A DNA stretch of 64,000 bases. Origin: Petrosia ficiformis (Eukaryota > Porifera > Demospongiae > Haplosclerida > Petrosiidae). A program made the translations under genes and the position numbers. This document shows positions 22,701 to 33,682 of this stretch, in pieces (positions within the stretch are counted from its first letter, which is position 1; every line of letters begins with the position of its first letter). The DNA lies in NCBI GenBank assembly GCA_947044365.1, contig OX345636.1:5042001-5106000 (forward strand), in the 5' to 3' direction. The notes beneath the pieces were generated by a model, which saw nothing but the letters and a program-made list of their open reading frames with translations, did not search any database and was not told the origin of the DNA.

Positions 22701-25700
22701 TAAATGTTTGATGATACACAAACATCAGATTCACAACCAGACCGTAGATATAATATCTATGACCAGACTAAGTGTGAGAAGAAACCAGACTTCACTGTAG
22801 TCCTGACCACAACTGCTAATGGTAATCATCTGATTCAGATTTAGTTACATCAGACTTTTGCAGACTAGCAACATCATTACTGAAGTACACATGTAGTATA
22901 ATTGTAGGTATATGGTTAGTTATCTACTTACATGTATCATCTTTACTGTCTTCTCTTAGAAGCAATGCTCCTACTACTGTTTGTTATTACAACATGCTGG
23001 TGGGCGTGGCACACGGACTTGATTTTACAAAAAAAAATTTTTTTTTTCCAAATTTTGAAATTTGAAAGGGGGTTTCCACACAAACCAAAGAAACCCCCCT
23101 GGATCTGCCACTGAGTACAGTACAGTACAGTACAGTATACAGTACAGTGCTGTGCAGTACATTACAGTACAGTACAGTACAGTATACAGTACATTACAGC
23201 ACAGTATACAGTACAGTAGAGTACAGTAGAGTACAGTACAGCACAGTGTACAGTACAGTATAGTACAGTACAGTATACAGTACATTACAGCACAGTATAC
23301 AGTACAGTAGAGTACAGTACAGCACAGTGTACAGTACAGTATAGTACAGTACAGTATACAGTACATTACAGCACAGTATACAGTACAGTAGAGTACAGTA
23401 CAGCACAGTGTACAGTACAGTATAGTACAGTACAGTATACAGTACATTACAGCACAGTATACAGTACAGTAAAGTACAGTACAGCACAGTGTACAGTACA
23501 GTATAGTACAGTACAGTATACAGTACATTACAGCACAGTATACAGTACAGTAGAGTACAGTACAGCACAGTGTACAGTACAGTATAGTACAGTACAGTAT
23601 ATAGTACATTACAGCACAGTATACAGTACAGTAGAGTACAGTACAGCACAGTGTACAGTACAGTATAGTACAGTACAGTATACAGTACATTACAGCACAG
23701 TATACAGTACAGTAGAGTACAGTACAGCACAGTGTACAGTACAGTATAGTACAGTACAGTATACAGTACATTACAGCACAGTATACAGTACAGTAGAGTA
23801 CAGTACAGCACAGTGTACAGTACAGTATAGTACAGTACAGTATACAGTACATTACAGCACAGTATACAGTACAGTAGAGTACAGTACAGCACAGTGTACA
23901 GTACAGTATAGTACAGTACAGTATACAGTACATTACAGCACAGTATACAGTACAGTAGAGTACAGTACAGCACAGTGTACAGTACAGTATAGTACAGTAC
24001 AGTATACAGTACATTACAGCACAGTATACAGTACAGTAGAGTACAGTACAGCACAGTGTACAGTACAGTATAGTACAGTACAGTATACAGTACATTACAG
24101 CACAGTATACAGTACAGTAGAGTACAGTACAGCACAGTGTACAGTACAGTATAGTACAGTACAGTATACAGTACATTACAGCACAGTATACAGTACAGTA
24201 GAGTACAGTACAGCACAGTGTACAGTACAGTATAGTACAGTACAGTATACAGTACATTACAGCACAGTATACAGTACAGTAGAGTACAGTACAGCACAGT
24301 GTACAGTACAGTATAGTACAGTACAGTATACAGTACATTACAGCACAGTATACAGTACAGTAGAGTACAGTACAGCACAGTGTACAGTACAGTATAGTAC
24401 AGTACAGTATACAGTACATTACAGCACAGTATACAGTACAGTAGAGTACAGTACAGCACAGTGTACAGTACAGTATAGTACAGTACAGTATACAGTACAT
24501 TACAGCACAGTATACAGTACAGTAGAGTACAGTACAGCACAGTGTACAGTACAGTATAGTACAGTACAGTATACAGTACATTACAGCACAGTATACAGTA
24601 CAGTAGAGTACAGTACAGCACAGTGTACAGTACAGTATAGTACAGTACAGTATACAGTACATTACAGCACAGTATACAGTACAGTAGAGTACAGTACAGC
24701 ACAGTGTACAGTACAGTATAGTACAGTACAGTATACAGTACATTACAGCACAGTATACAGTACAGTAGAGTACAGTACAGCACAGTGTACAGTACAGTAT
24801 AGTACAGTACAGTATACAGTACATTACAGCACAGTATACAGTACAGTAGAGTACAGTACAGCACAGTGTACAGTACAGTATAGTACAGTACAGTATACAG
24901 TACATTACAGCACAGTATACAGTACAGTACAGCACAGTGTACAGTACAGTATAGTACAGTACAGTATACAGTACATTACAGCACAGTATACAGTACAGTA
25001 GAGTACAGTACAGCACAGTGTACAGTACAGTATAGTACAGTACAGTATACAGTACATTACAGCACAGTATACAGTACAGTAGAGTACAGTACAGCACAGT
25101 GTACAGTACAGTATAGTACAGTACAGTATACAGTACATTACAGCACAGTATACAGTACAATAGAGTACAGTACAGCACAGTGTACAGTACAGTATAGTAC
25201 AGTACAGTATACAGTACATTACAGCACAGTATACAGTACAGTAGAGTACAGTACAGCACAGTGTACAGTACAGTATAGTACAGTACAGTATACAGTACAT
25301 TACAGCACAGTATACAGTACAGTAGAGTACAGTACAGCACAGTGTACAGCACAGTGTACAGTACAGTATAGTACAGTACAGTATACAGTAAGTAAGCAAC
25401 AAAGAATAAAAATATTTGAAGTTATGTTACTTTTGACCCCTTTTCACTTGTTCAGTCACAAATGAATATTTGTCTTTCCCATGGCCACTAAACCACCCCT
25501 CCTCCACCCCTCAAATATTCATTTACATACATTTAATAATATTATCATCAACAATTAAACATTTTCACTTCTGCTTAGTCACAAATACTATGTGTTTGTT
25601 AGTTTATATCTTAAGTATCTTTCTGTGCACACACACTCACTCTCTCTCTTATAGTTATTAGAGGACAGCTCTAAAGCTACTGAAATTACTCGATTTATAG

Positions 25701-27024
25701 ACAAAGGAAGGTAAGATTTTAATACATGTATTTCTTTTTCACCATCACACTTAATTACTATGTAGTGTAATTCTTAATCCTCATTCTTATTCCATTATCA
25801 ATCTCATTATACATGTACATGTACGTATTATTGATCCACTCTCTTTCTATTCCTGATACATTCACATCCTCGTTCCTGATCCATTCTCCTGATCTATTCT
25901 CATCCTTTCACATCCTCACTCCTGATCCATTCTCCTTATCTATTCACATCCTTCACATCCTCATTCCTGATCCATTTTCCTGATCTGTTCTGATCCATTC
26001 ACATCCTCATTCCTGATACATTTTCCTGATCTATTCTCATCTATTCACATCCTCATTCCTGATCCATTCTCATCCTTATTGCAGACCTGATATCCAGGCT
26101 TGGGACTTGCATACCTTATTAATAAAACCAGTTCAGAGAATAGTGAAATATCCTCTTCTACTTGGTAAGCTACTGGAGGCTACACCTGTTGATCATCCTG
26201 ATCATAAACTTCTAATGTCTGCTGCTCATTCTGCATCTCAAGTTGCTCAAGATATCAATGAAATAAAGAGAAGAAAAGATTTACGTATGTTTATGTGATT
26301 ATACAAACAGTACATGTTCTCAATGTCCACCAGAAACATCTATATAGACAAAACAATATTGCACCAGCAAGTTGTCGGGAAAAAAACCTTGTATACCTAC
26401 ATACATGTACCTACTTACATGTACCTACTATACATGTACATATACATACTTACCTACCATACATACATACACACACTTACATACTTACCTACCATACAAA
26501 CATACACACACATACATACATACATACATACATGCATTTATGTACATGTACATACATGTACATACCTACATGTGCGTATCATACACATACATACGTACCT
26601 ACATGTACCTACCATACACATACATACATACATATACATGTGCAAAAAACAATATTTGACCAGGAAGTTGTCTGGAAAAAAAGCAACTCTACTTACCTTG
26701 TACCTACATACATGTACCTACCTACATGTACCTACTATACATGTAGTTACATACATACTTACATACATGTACATAGTAACTTACATACATACATGTACTT
26801 ACATACATACAAACTTACATGTACATACATACTTACATATAATGTACACACACACATACATGTATACTTACATGTACATACATACCTACTATACACACAC
26901 ACTTAATTGCATGCGCATACTTACATGTTCACAGGGTTTCATTTAGAAAATTTGTCGAGGGAGGGTGCACCCCACCCTCTCTAAATGAAACCCTGTGTGT
27001 ACATACATGTATGTATGTACATAG

Positions 27025-27055
<31 letters not shown>

Positions 27056-30000
27056 CATGTACATAGTAACTTACATACATACATGTACTTACATACATAC
27101 AAACTTACATGTACATACATACTTACATATAATGTACACACACACATACATGTATACTTACATGTACATACATACCTACTATACACACACACTTAATTGC
27201 ATGCGCATGCTTACATGTTCACAGGGTTTCATTTAGAAAATTTGTCGAGGGAGGGTGCACCCCACCCTCTCTAAATGAAACCCTGTGTGTACATACATGT
27301 ATGTATGTACATAGTTACATACATACATACATACATACATACATGTACATACATATATACATATATACCAGTGCATAAACAAAGGTGGTAATATTCGAAG
27401 GTTCGTTATAATGCCTTACCTTCGAAGGTAGTATCCATTCCACAAAGGTTCACAATTAACACGTGGTTAATTATTTGCTGCAATAATTATTTATAACTCT
27501 TAATTAATTATTACATTTGTCATGTGGAGATTGATAATGGCTGAGAGTGAAGAGACCATGGACGAGAGTGTGGACTTTCAAAACCAGAATGTACTGAATC
27601 TCATCTGCCATCTTCTGAATTAAGAGGTCTCCCATTAGATAAACACTTGTATAGGTACAAAGTTAACACATTCATAGTGTTACACCTTCATGAACCTTCT
27701 TGTTCTAGTTGGAACAAACCTTCGAAGGTGTAAAAATCACCTTCGTTTATGCCCTGCAGTATAGATGGACTTACTTACATACAGACATACATACATACAT
27801 ACATACATACATACATACATACGTACATACATACATTCTTACATTACATACATACATGTACTTACATACTTACATACGTACCTGCACTATACCCATTTAT
27901 GGCTAATGAAATATGGATATATGGATATATAGTAACCCACTAGGCCATGACTGCTCTTGATTAATAATTAACCTTGCTGTGACATTTTGACTTTAAGAAG
28001 CCAATGGCTTATAGAAAAGTAGTTAATATGTACATGTACATGCATGTGTATACTGCTCTGTACTGTACTATACTATACTATACCATACTATACTATACTA
28101 TACTGTACTGTACTATACTATACTATACTATACCATACTATACTATACTATACCAGACTGTACTATACTATACCAGACTGTACTATACTACACTATATTG
28201 TATTTCTATTCTTTTATCAGTGGAGCGATATACTGGCTCTGGAAGAGATGAGAGAAGACTGAATTTTGGTACTCTAAGGAAAAAGGTTCGACGATTAGAA
28301 CAATCACTGACTCAAAAAACAGGATTAAGATCAGCAGTAAGATACTATTAATAAATAATAAAATTAATATTTTTGATATATCACGATACAGTTATGCTGT
28401 TCATATGTTTATAGCAATTAACACATAAAATGGTAGATTAAAATTTGTTTATCAAACACCTCACCAGTTAGCTTTTTTTTTCTTTTTTTTTGGAAGTCTT
28501 CTTTGGGTCTAAAAGATCACTGCCACCTTGTGCTCTACCAGTTGCCATTTCACTTTCTAAACCGAGCATGTCCATATCATCAAGACATGTCATATTGTGC
28601 AATTGTTATAATTTGAATTTCCAAGTTACAAAATACAGACTCAAATTCAACTGAACACATAACCTTCTTATATACCAACTCTGCATAGACATACAGTATG
28701 TGTCAATAAAAGGTCACCATACAATACTGTAATTACTTAGTAGTATAACAGTAGTTTTAACAGTAATTGGGATATTTGTCAATTGAACACCACAGTAGTG
28801 AGACAGTAATTACTATACTATACTGACAGTAGAAGTAAGGTAATTACTGTTACTGTATGGTGACATTTTATTGACATGTACTGTACAGCTACATAATACA
28901 ATAGTGACTAACTACCAACCTAACTATGACAATGTACATGTATATAATTATATGTAGTCACATTGTCTTATCACTATACAATATATGTCTTATACAGTTA
29001 TGACGACAATTATAGATCTTTGATAGAAGCAACTAAATTCTCGTATCTTATTGCATGTGTTTTAATTGATATATCGGAATATCGTGATGGTTCAGTATGA
29101 CCTTTAGTTAATTAAAACTATAAATAAATTGCCAACTTTTAGTTAGTTAACTAAAATTAAAGCCCTTTTTGTAAGCCCATATATAACATACACATGTATG
29201 GTTCTATAACTAAACTAAACGTTTGAGAACCAGGCAAAATATAACTACATGTATATAACTAAACATGGTCGCTATTATCATACTTTAGCAGAATACTGTA
29301 ATTTAGATATTTCATACATGCAGAGTAGTCTCAATGGAATTATCGTTTATTCCTCTTCAGACTATCGATCCTAAATATATTGATGAAGAAAGTAAAGTTT
29401 TAGCACTTGAAAATTGTGTGAGAACTCTTCAACTCAATGTGTTAGCATGGCAAGATGAAGTAGAGGTGTGTACATGTGCATCAGTACATGTGCATGTGGT
29501 CTGTGTGTGTGTTGGTGTGTGTTTATATGTCTGTTTGGGTGTTATGAAGTAGAGGTGTGTACATGAGTACATGTATACATGTACATGTATATGTGTGCAT
29601 GTGATGTGTGTGTTGGTGAATTGCATGTTTATGTATGTCTGTTTGGGTGTTTGTATTTTTGTGTATTACGGCATCCCCGTGATTGTGACTTGGATGTGTT
29701 AATGTATATTAATTTAAAAGAAGAAACCAGATGCTATAGAAACTTTGAGCTTACTAACATTACACAGTTACAGTGCTTTTTATCCTGCACTCAGGCTCCA
29801 TTATCAAAAGTAGGTGTGGTTTAGTAACACATGCTTGAAACATCAAAAATAATCTTTCTACAACCAAAGGTACCGAATATTGTAAGAGTTTACAATGATA
29901 ATAATACATTCAAGTCAAATAACACATAATATGTCATGATGAAGCCACACTTCAAAGCTTCCGATGGCTGTGATTATAATCCTGATATAGCACTCATGAT

Positions 30001-33000
30001 CTGGATTGTATACATGTACATGTACATGTATGTAGTTGAGGAAGTTAGTTGATACATTTTGAGGTATAGATGCTATAGAAACTGTAATTAGTACCGATTG
30101 TACCTGACAATTGTTATAAGATGTACATGTAGTTTATTAGCAATGACTACAAAGTCTACACAAAGCAATCATAGGAATACATGTTACTTCATATAAATGT
30201 GTATGTATCTTTTGTGTGTGTGTCTGTCTGTCTGTGTGACTGTGTCTGTGTGTCTGTCTGTGTGACTGTGTCTGTCTGTCTGTCTGTATGACTGTGTGTG
30301 TCTGTGTGTCTGTGTGTGTCTGTGTTTGTGACTGTGTCTGTGTTTGTGTCTGTGTGACTGTGTTTGACTGTGTCTGTGTGTCTGTCTGTGTGACTGTGTC
30401 TGTGTTTGTGACTGTGTCTATATGTCTGTCTGTGTGAATGTGTGTGTCTGTGTTTGTGACTGTGTTTATGTGTCTGTGTTTGTGTCTGTGTGACTGTCTG
30501 TGTGTGACTGTGTCTGTGTTTGGTCTGTTTGAAGAATCCATTATAATTTCCACTTTTTAGCATTTGTTCATAAATCGTGATATTCTAATGGAGACTATGT
30601 CATTATATTCCACTAATTCAAACCTCATTGTGAATGATGCTAACAAGAGATTACAACTCATGAAACAAAAATGGAGAGAACAGGTCAAAAATTAAATATG
30701 TTCACTAACTAGAAAATAGGAATATAGCACATTCCAGTTGCAACTGAAGGGCAAGTCACACATGTACATGTGTGTGGCATTTTTGGGAGTTATCTATGTA
30801 AATCTACATGTACATGTATGTACCTAATATCTTTCCTATTATACTCATGTACACATATACACATGTACATGCTTTACATTATCACAGAGTCAGGAGATTC
30901 GTGAATGTGTACTAGACCCCTTGGGAATGCTCCTGGAATTATTTCACGACCCTTTACTCCTAATGCACAAGAGAGGTGATAAACTATTAGATTATGATTC
31001 CTTACAACATAACTTAGAGAAAGCCAGTGAACCTGAAAAAATTGAAGTGTTAAGAGAACAGGTTACATTAGCTAAGAGGTATGTACATGTAAATGTCCAG
31101 TGCCTGTAAGTTTACACTGTAATAATATTAATATGTGAATTCCCTTTACGAGATACATTGCAATATAGTACTAAGGTGTAATACTGTGCAATACTGTGTA
31201 GTTCACTTGAAGTACAGGCAATGTTTGCTCTAGAGAGTGTTTAGGTGTCCCTGGACGCCTAAATTTGTTGATTTTATCACTGAAATGTGTTCAGCTCTTT
31301 AAAAAAATTATAAACTATTAGTAATAGTAACGGTTTCTAATTGTATGGTACCTATAAAATACAGTGAAAAATACAAACGTGATTACTCATGAATATTAAT
31401 GAATGCCTAGTTTTCATACCCTAAAGCTAACCCTGAGTATAGGGATACTTAGTACTGTATGTTAATATGCAATTTTGAACAGAAAGAGGGCTTATTTCAA
31501 ATGTTAGGCTTAACTAGAGTTTTGATAAGACCCAAAGAGTTTCTTATTTGGCACTGTATTGGTATATGCACAGATGTATAGAAATAGGGAGGTACTGTAA
31601 CTCCCAGACATTTTGGCCTATTTTCACCACTCTTGTCCTGCATGTACCTCATATACTTTGTATACAGCTCAGTTTCAATATATCAGACATTCACTAGATT
31701 TGCCACACAATGTCCTGCATGACTACCTATTTCCACACCCTTGTTTACACATACATGTATTTTTCTCAGCGCTACCACACAGCTGTTATAAATTTTCCTT
31801 TTTTGCTCAATTAGAACTTATGAAGCACTCAATACTCAGTTGCTAGAGGAACTACCAATATTTTGTTCTCATGTTGCACAAGCTACCACACGTCTCTTAA
31901 AAACATATTTGTATCAACAATTATTATTCCATGAAGCAATGACGAGTTTACTTGAAATGGACTCCACACTTATATCAACCTCATTCATATTTAGTACACA
32001 CACTGAAGCTCTGCAGAAAATCTGTCATAAGTTAAGTAAACTTTCAATAGTACCTGCTGCTTTGGCTGTTTCATTTGGAGTACGGCAGCAAAACACTCCT
32101 GAAAGTTCTAGTCCTCGGAAAATGACTAAAACTTTATCAACCCATGTATCTCCTAGTTCTTCTCCATCTAACATTAAAAATAAGAGGCTTTCGTTAGATG
32201 CTTCTCTCACTCTGTTGTCACAACCACAACAGAATGTAATCTATGAAGAGCTGCAATACCAGAAAGAGGTATAGTATAAACATATATTACATTATGTAGA
32301 ACACAATTTGTGTACAATTTATAGTTAATATGATTGTATTCAGTTGCTTTGCCACTGGGAAGAAGAAAATGAAGTGGTGACTTTCTAGGCTTAGGACTCG
32401 ATGTGTCACAAGGTCACATGCAAAATGTATGCAATGGTTTAGCTAATTGCACAAGTAGCATACAAACATGTACCAATATGATTGTGTAGTAGTCACATGA
32501 CATCCAAGCCCATGTTTTGTTTCACTCATTTTAGTAATTGCAATAGACTTGGTAATTCACTTGTAGTTTACTTAACAATGTCTTCCTAAAAGGGGTTTTA
32601 GTTATAGTTATAGTTAACTAAAACAACACTAAATAAAATGTTCTGCGATTGGTATTTGTTCAGAGTCTACAAAATTCAACTTCGCTTTGCCACAAGTCAG
32701 TAAAAATAATTAATTTTTTGTGCAGCTCATAATAATGAGTATTAGCTAATTGAGCATGAACTTTTAAAATTTTCAATTATTATTGAAAACATGAAGAGGA
32801 AAAAATAGAACATATACATGTATATTGGGAAAACATATCCCTGTGATTATTTTGTGGTGTCCAACTCCAACATTCAGTAATCATTGCTGACTTTCTCATG
32901 CCTGAAACACAACATCCTATTACGTGTATATATAGTTATTATTTTGATTATCTACTCTTTATTTCAAGGATAACTAAAATATATATAATTATAATAGTAT

Positions 33001-33682
33001 ACATTCAACACCATGGAAAGCAATCATAGGGATGGCCTTGCAATTAAGCTGTAAAAATCTAGAAAGAAAGTGATGTTATTCGTTACTGATCATTATGTCA
33101 TAAGTACATGTGTGTATGTAAGTTTAAACAATTCACTTTTGTAGATGTAATGTTTTGTTACAAGTGTTCAATATCTTCATTTTCTACTTGTTCCTTTGTG
33201 TGCAGCTACTATCAAAACCTCATGAATACGATCATGTACCAGTTGATGAAGACGAAGAAGACGAAAAAGATGAAGAACAGGAAATGGAAGTACCGGTTCC
33301 CATTGACAGCAAACCAAACACTTATGACACTGTACCACTTGAGCCTGTGTCTGTTTCAGAATCCCTTGATAGAATTCTATTAACCCCACCAACTTCACAT
33401 CCTTCTACTCCTGTCAACCTCGATAACGAAGAAGAGAGTGAACGAACTGATGTAGCATCTCCATCGGAGGGAATGACATTATTTGTTATGTATGATTTTA
33501 TTTCCGAAAACCCTTCAGAGCTGTCTGTTAAAGAAGGAGACTATGTGACTCTTATAAGTATGGGCGATGATGGTGGAAGTGGAGAATGGTGGCTTGTTGA
33601 AAAGCAAACAGAAGGAGATACAGAGAAGGGTTATATCCCTTATAATTATCTGTCATTTGATGACCCTAGTATAGAAACATGA
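13730..33682 (+). CDS. DNMBP-like: DNMBP/Tuba-like Rho guanine nucleotide exchange factor, 983 aa
   Basis: Exons 13730-14308, 18075-18215, 18957-19056, 21134-21327, 22122-22337, 25655-25710, 26085-26284, 28221-28336, 29361-29465, 30561-30683, 30888-31078, 31815-32268 and 33206-33682; all phases close. Domains: SH3 at about 7-62 (ARAIYKFEGQSDHELSF), SH3 at 80-135 (GKIGIFPASFIEVL), coiled coil 205-273, DH domain from about 310 to 495 with LIKPVQRIVKYPLLL, BAR domain about 510-745 (RGDKLLDYDS, YEALNTQLLEELP), an acidic linker, and a C-terminal SH3 at 915-977. There is no PH domain; BAR follows DH directly, the hallmark of the Tuba family. In vertebrate Tuba, N-terminal SH3s bind dynamin, DH activates Cdc42 and the C-terminal SH3 binds N-WASP, so a role linking membrane curvature to actin is expected. 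Vertebrate Tuba has four N-terminal SH3s; this has two. Confidence 0.93.
14773..15071. mobile_element. hAT-like MITE (CTAGGGCTGGGA ends)
   Basis: Ends CTAGGGCTGGGA and (inverted) TCCCAGCCCTAG. Flanks TTAAAAGT and TTAAAACT match at 7 of 8 positions, an 8-bp duplication as hAT elements make. The interior is rich in ATCGAT motifs. It lies in DNMBP intron 1. Confidence 0.8.
15124..15400. mobile_element. TAGTGTTG..CAACGCTA element, second copy
   Basis: Begins TTAGTGTTGTTTTAGTTAAC and ends ACTAAAACAACGCTA. Same family as 5326-5815 but shorter. Confidence 0.55.
15476..16165. repeat. 36-bp minisatellite, about 19 units
   Basis: The unit runs CTATACTTCACTGTACTGTG then CTGTTATTGTACTGCA, with small variants (CTGTGGTG, TACTACG) and a few units lengthened by two bases (CTATATACTT). 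Because 36 is a multiple of 3, all three + frames are open for long distances; these are not genes. In DNMBP intron 1. Confidence 0.95.
16527..16733. mobile_element. 215-bp MITE family (GCTCATATGGC), copy 1
   Basis: Starts GATAAGCTCATATGGCACAC, contains CTTCTTATTTGGCACT and GAGCCAATTTGGCCCA, and ends ATCAAACTCTG. Ends are imperfect inverted repeats of GAGTTTTTGATA. Copies at 17455-17672 (inverted), 19818-20033, 21895-22022 (partial) and 40568-40784 (inverted); a scrap lies at 31512-31558. Confidence 0.75.
17455..17672. mobile_element. 215-bp MITE family, copy 2 (inverted)
   Basis: Runs from GAGTTTTTGATACGTTTTGA to AAGCTTATCAAAAACACT. It faces copy 1 about 720 bp away. Between them a scrap at 17155-17195 repeats GTTTGATATGTTTTGAAGCA. 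Confidence 0.75.
18216..18620. repeat. G/A-rich minisatellite
   Basis: Repeats of GTGAGTGAGG and GGAGAGGGTG with GATAGAGGGTG. Purine-rich + strand starting directly at the exon 2 donor of the DNMBP-like gene. Reading frames on the minus strand (proline/serine-rich) are repeat artefacts. Confidence 0.85.
19075..19225. repeat. ATTC-based microsatellite with TTTGTCCATTGATTC units
   Basis: Compound array of ATTCATTC and ATTTGTCCATTGATTC. It ends exactly where the MITE at 19227 begins. Confidence 0.85.
19227..19657. mobile_element. MITE with TAGGCCTGTGTGATAAT ends
   Basis: TAGGCCTGTGTGATAAT at the left and ATTATAACACAGGCCTA at the right are inverted. About 430 bp, non-coding, inserted in the ATTC microsatellite. 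Confidence 0.7.
19818..20033. mobile_element. 215-bp MITE family, copy 3
   Basis: Full-length: from CAGTGTTTTTCATAAGCTCA to CCTATCAAAAACTCTG, giving CAGWGTTTTT-type inverted ends. Confidence 0.8.
20361..20963. mobile_element. piggyBac-like MITE (TTAA target)
   Basis: Bounded by TTAA on both sides. The ends are TTAACCCTTAGAGGACTGA and inverted TCAGTCTTCTAAGGGTTAA. CCCT adjoining a TTAA duplication is the piggyBac signature. The interior is GC-rich compared with its surroundings (runs of G at 20540-20560 and C at 20566-20570, CCCCGCCC). No transposase frame. In DNMBP intron 3. Confidence 0.85.
21328..21625. repeat. TG/TCTG microsatellite
   Basis: (TGTGTCTG)-type run starting at the exon 4 donor of DNMBP. 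The cysteine/valine-rich frames here are artefacts. Confidence 0.9.
21895..22022. mobile_element. 215-bp MITE family, 5'-truncated copy
   Basis: Matches the right part of 19818-20033 (TTAGTTAATTGGCTCAAGAT through AACCTATCAAAAACTCTG). Confidence 0.7.
22380..22498. repeat. ACAGT pentamer satellite, left part
   Basis: Short array of GTACA/ACAGT steps with TATACAGTACAG units. It is the left fragment of the array continuing at 23114; the hAT-like element at 22499 separates them. Confidence 0.9.
22499..23113. mobile_element. hAT-like MITE splitting the ACAGT satellite
   Basis: Begins CAGTGGCGGGTC and ends GATCTGCCACTG (inverted, 10 of 12). Both flanks read AGTACAGTAC, fitting a target duplication although the satellite context makes the length ambiguous. 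The interior near the right end has an A/T homopolymer run. No intact transposase. Confidence 0.75.
23114..25390. repeat. 81-bp satellite array, about 27 units
   Basis: Units spaced exactly 81 bp (for example CATTACAGCACAG at 23283, 23364 and 23445). Each unit is built from ACAGT/GTACA pentamers plus variants GCACAGTGT, ATAGT and GAGTACAGT. Units are almost identical; one near 24910 lacks 10 bp and single substitutions occur at about 23471, 23602 and 25160. Since 81 is a multiple of 3, a spurious minus-strand frame spans the array. It lies in DNMBP intron 5, within the DH-encoding part. Confidence 0.95.
25840..26075. repeat. Pyrimidine-rich minisatellite (CCTGATCCATTCTC)
   Basis: Diverged tandem copies of CACATCCTCATTCCTGATCC and CTGATCTATTCTCATC just upstream of the exon 7 acceptor of DNMBP. 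Confidence 0.8.
26931..26996. repeat. 66-bp hairpin element, copy 1
   Basis: ACAGGGTTTCATTTAG and CTAAATGAAACCCTGT are perfect inverted 16-mers around a 34-bp loop containing GGGTGCACCCCACCC. Copy 2 is at 27221-27286, carried by the surrounding duplication. Confidence 0.85.
27221..27286. repeat. 66-bp hairpin element, copy 2
   Basis: Same sequence as 26931-26996. Confidence 0.85.
27369..27756. mobile_element. MITE with CAGTGCATAAAC ends
   Basis: CAGTGCATAAACAAAGGTG at the left and CACCTTCGTTTATGCCCTG at the right are inverted. The interior repeats ACCTTCGAAGGT palindromes. A 28-codon ATG frame at 27538 is too short to assign. hAT-like by its CAG end; no convincing 8-bp duplication. Confidence 0.7.
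27775..27885. repeat. TACA microsatellite
   Basis: (ACATACAT)n with ACTTACATAC variants in DNMBP intron 7. Confidence 0.9.
28060..28195. repeat. CTATA pentamer array
   Basis: ACTATACTATACCATACTAT steps of 5 bp, immediately upstream of the exon 8 acceptor. Related in composition to the other 5-bp arrays. Confidence 0.9.
28693..28884. mobile_element. 192-bp MITE, single-unit form
   Basis: About 31-bp inverted ends: ACAGTATGTGTCAATAAAAG at the left and its complement ending TTTTATTGACATGTACTGT at the right. The interior holds one copy of the segment CAATTGAACACCACAGTAG...TAATTACTGTTACTGTATGG. The same element with that segment amplified lies at 37033-37894. Confidence 0.85.
30206..30530. repeat. 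TGTG/TCTG/ACTG minisatellite
   Basis: Tandem TGTGTCTGTCTGTGTGACTG-like units upstream of the exon 10 acceptor of DNMBP. Frames on both strands are artefacts. Confidence 0.9.
32820..33075. repeat. Dispersed repeat with GTTATTATTTTGATTATCTA motif (partial copy)
   Basis: Shares TTTGTGGTGTCCA, ATTCAGTAATCATTGCTGAC, TTATTTTGATTATCTACTCT and GAAAGCAATCATAGGGATGG with 49440-49910 and, inverted, with 55385-55765 and 63600-63960. In the last intron of DNMBP. Confidence 0.65.

Larger units (their letters stand above)
26385..27365. repeat. TACA/TACATG microsatellite with a 290-bp duplication
   Basis: Long TACATACATGTAC arrays. A block of about 290 bp that includes a small hairpin element is repeated almost exactly (26931-26996 and 27221-27286 correspond). 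Apparent His/Tyr/Thr-rich frames are artefacts. Confidence 0.9.

Noticed and set aside
22930..23114. Short + strand frame near a GGGGGTTTCC run
   Set aside because: Lies inside the hAT-like element and runs across its A/T homopolymer; no protein family recognised.
23025..25352. 775-residue minus-strand reading frame rich in Tyr, Cys, Leu and Val
   Set aside because: It is the translation of the 81-bp satellite. The unit length is a multiple of 3 and contains no stop in several frames; overlapping frames show the same thing.
26295..27236. His/Tyr/Thr-rich frames of about 200 residues
   Set aside because: Translations of TACA/TACATG microsatellite.
30137..30563. Thr/Gln/His-rich minus-strand frames
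   Set aside because: Translations of the TGTC/ACTG minisatellite in a DNMBP intron.
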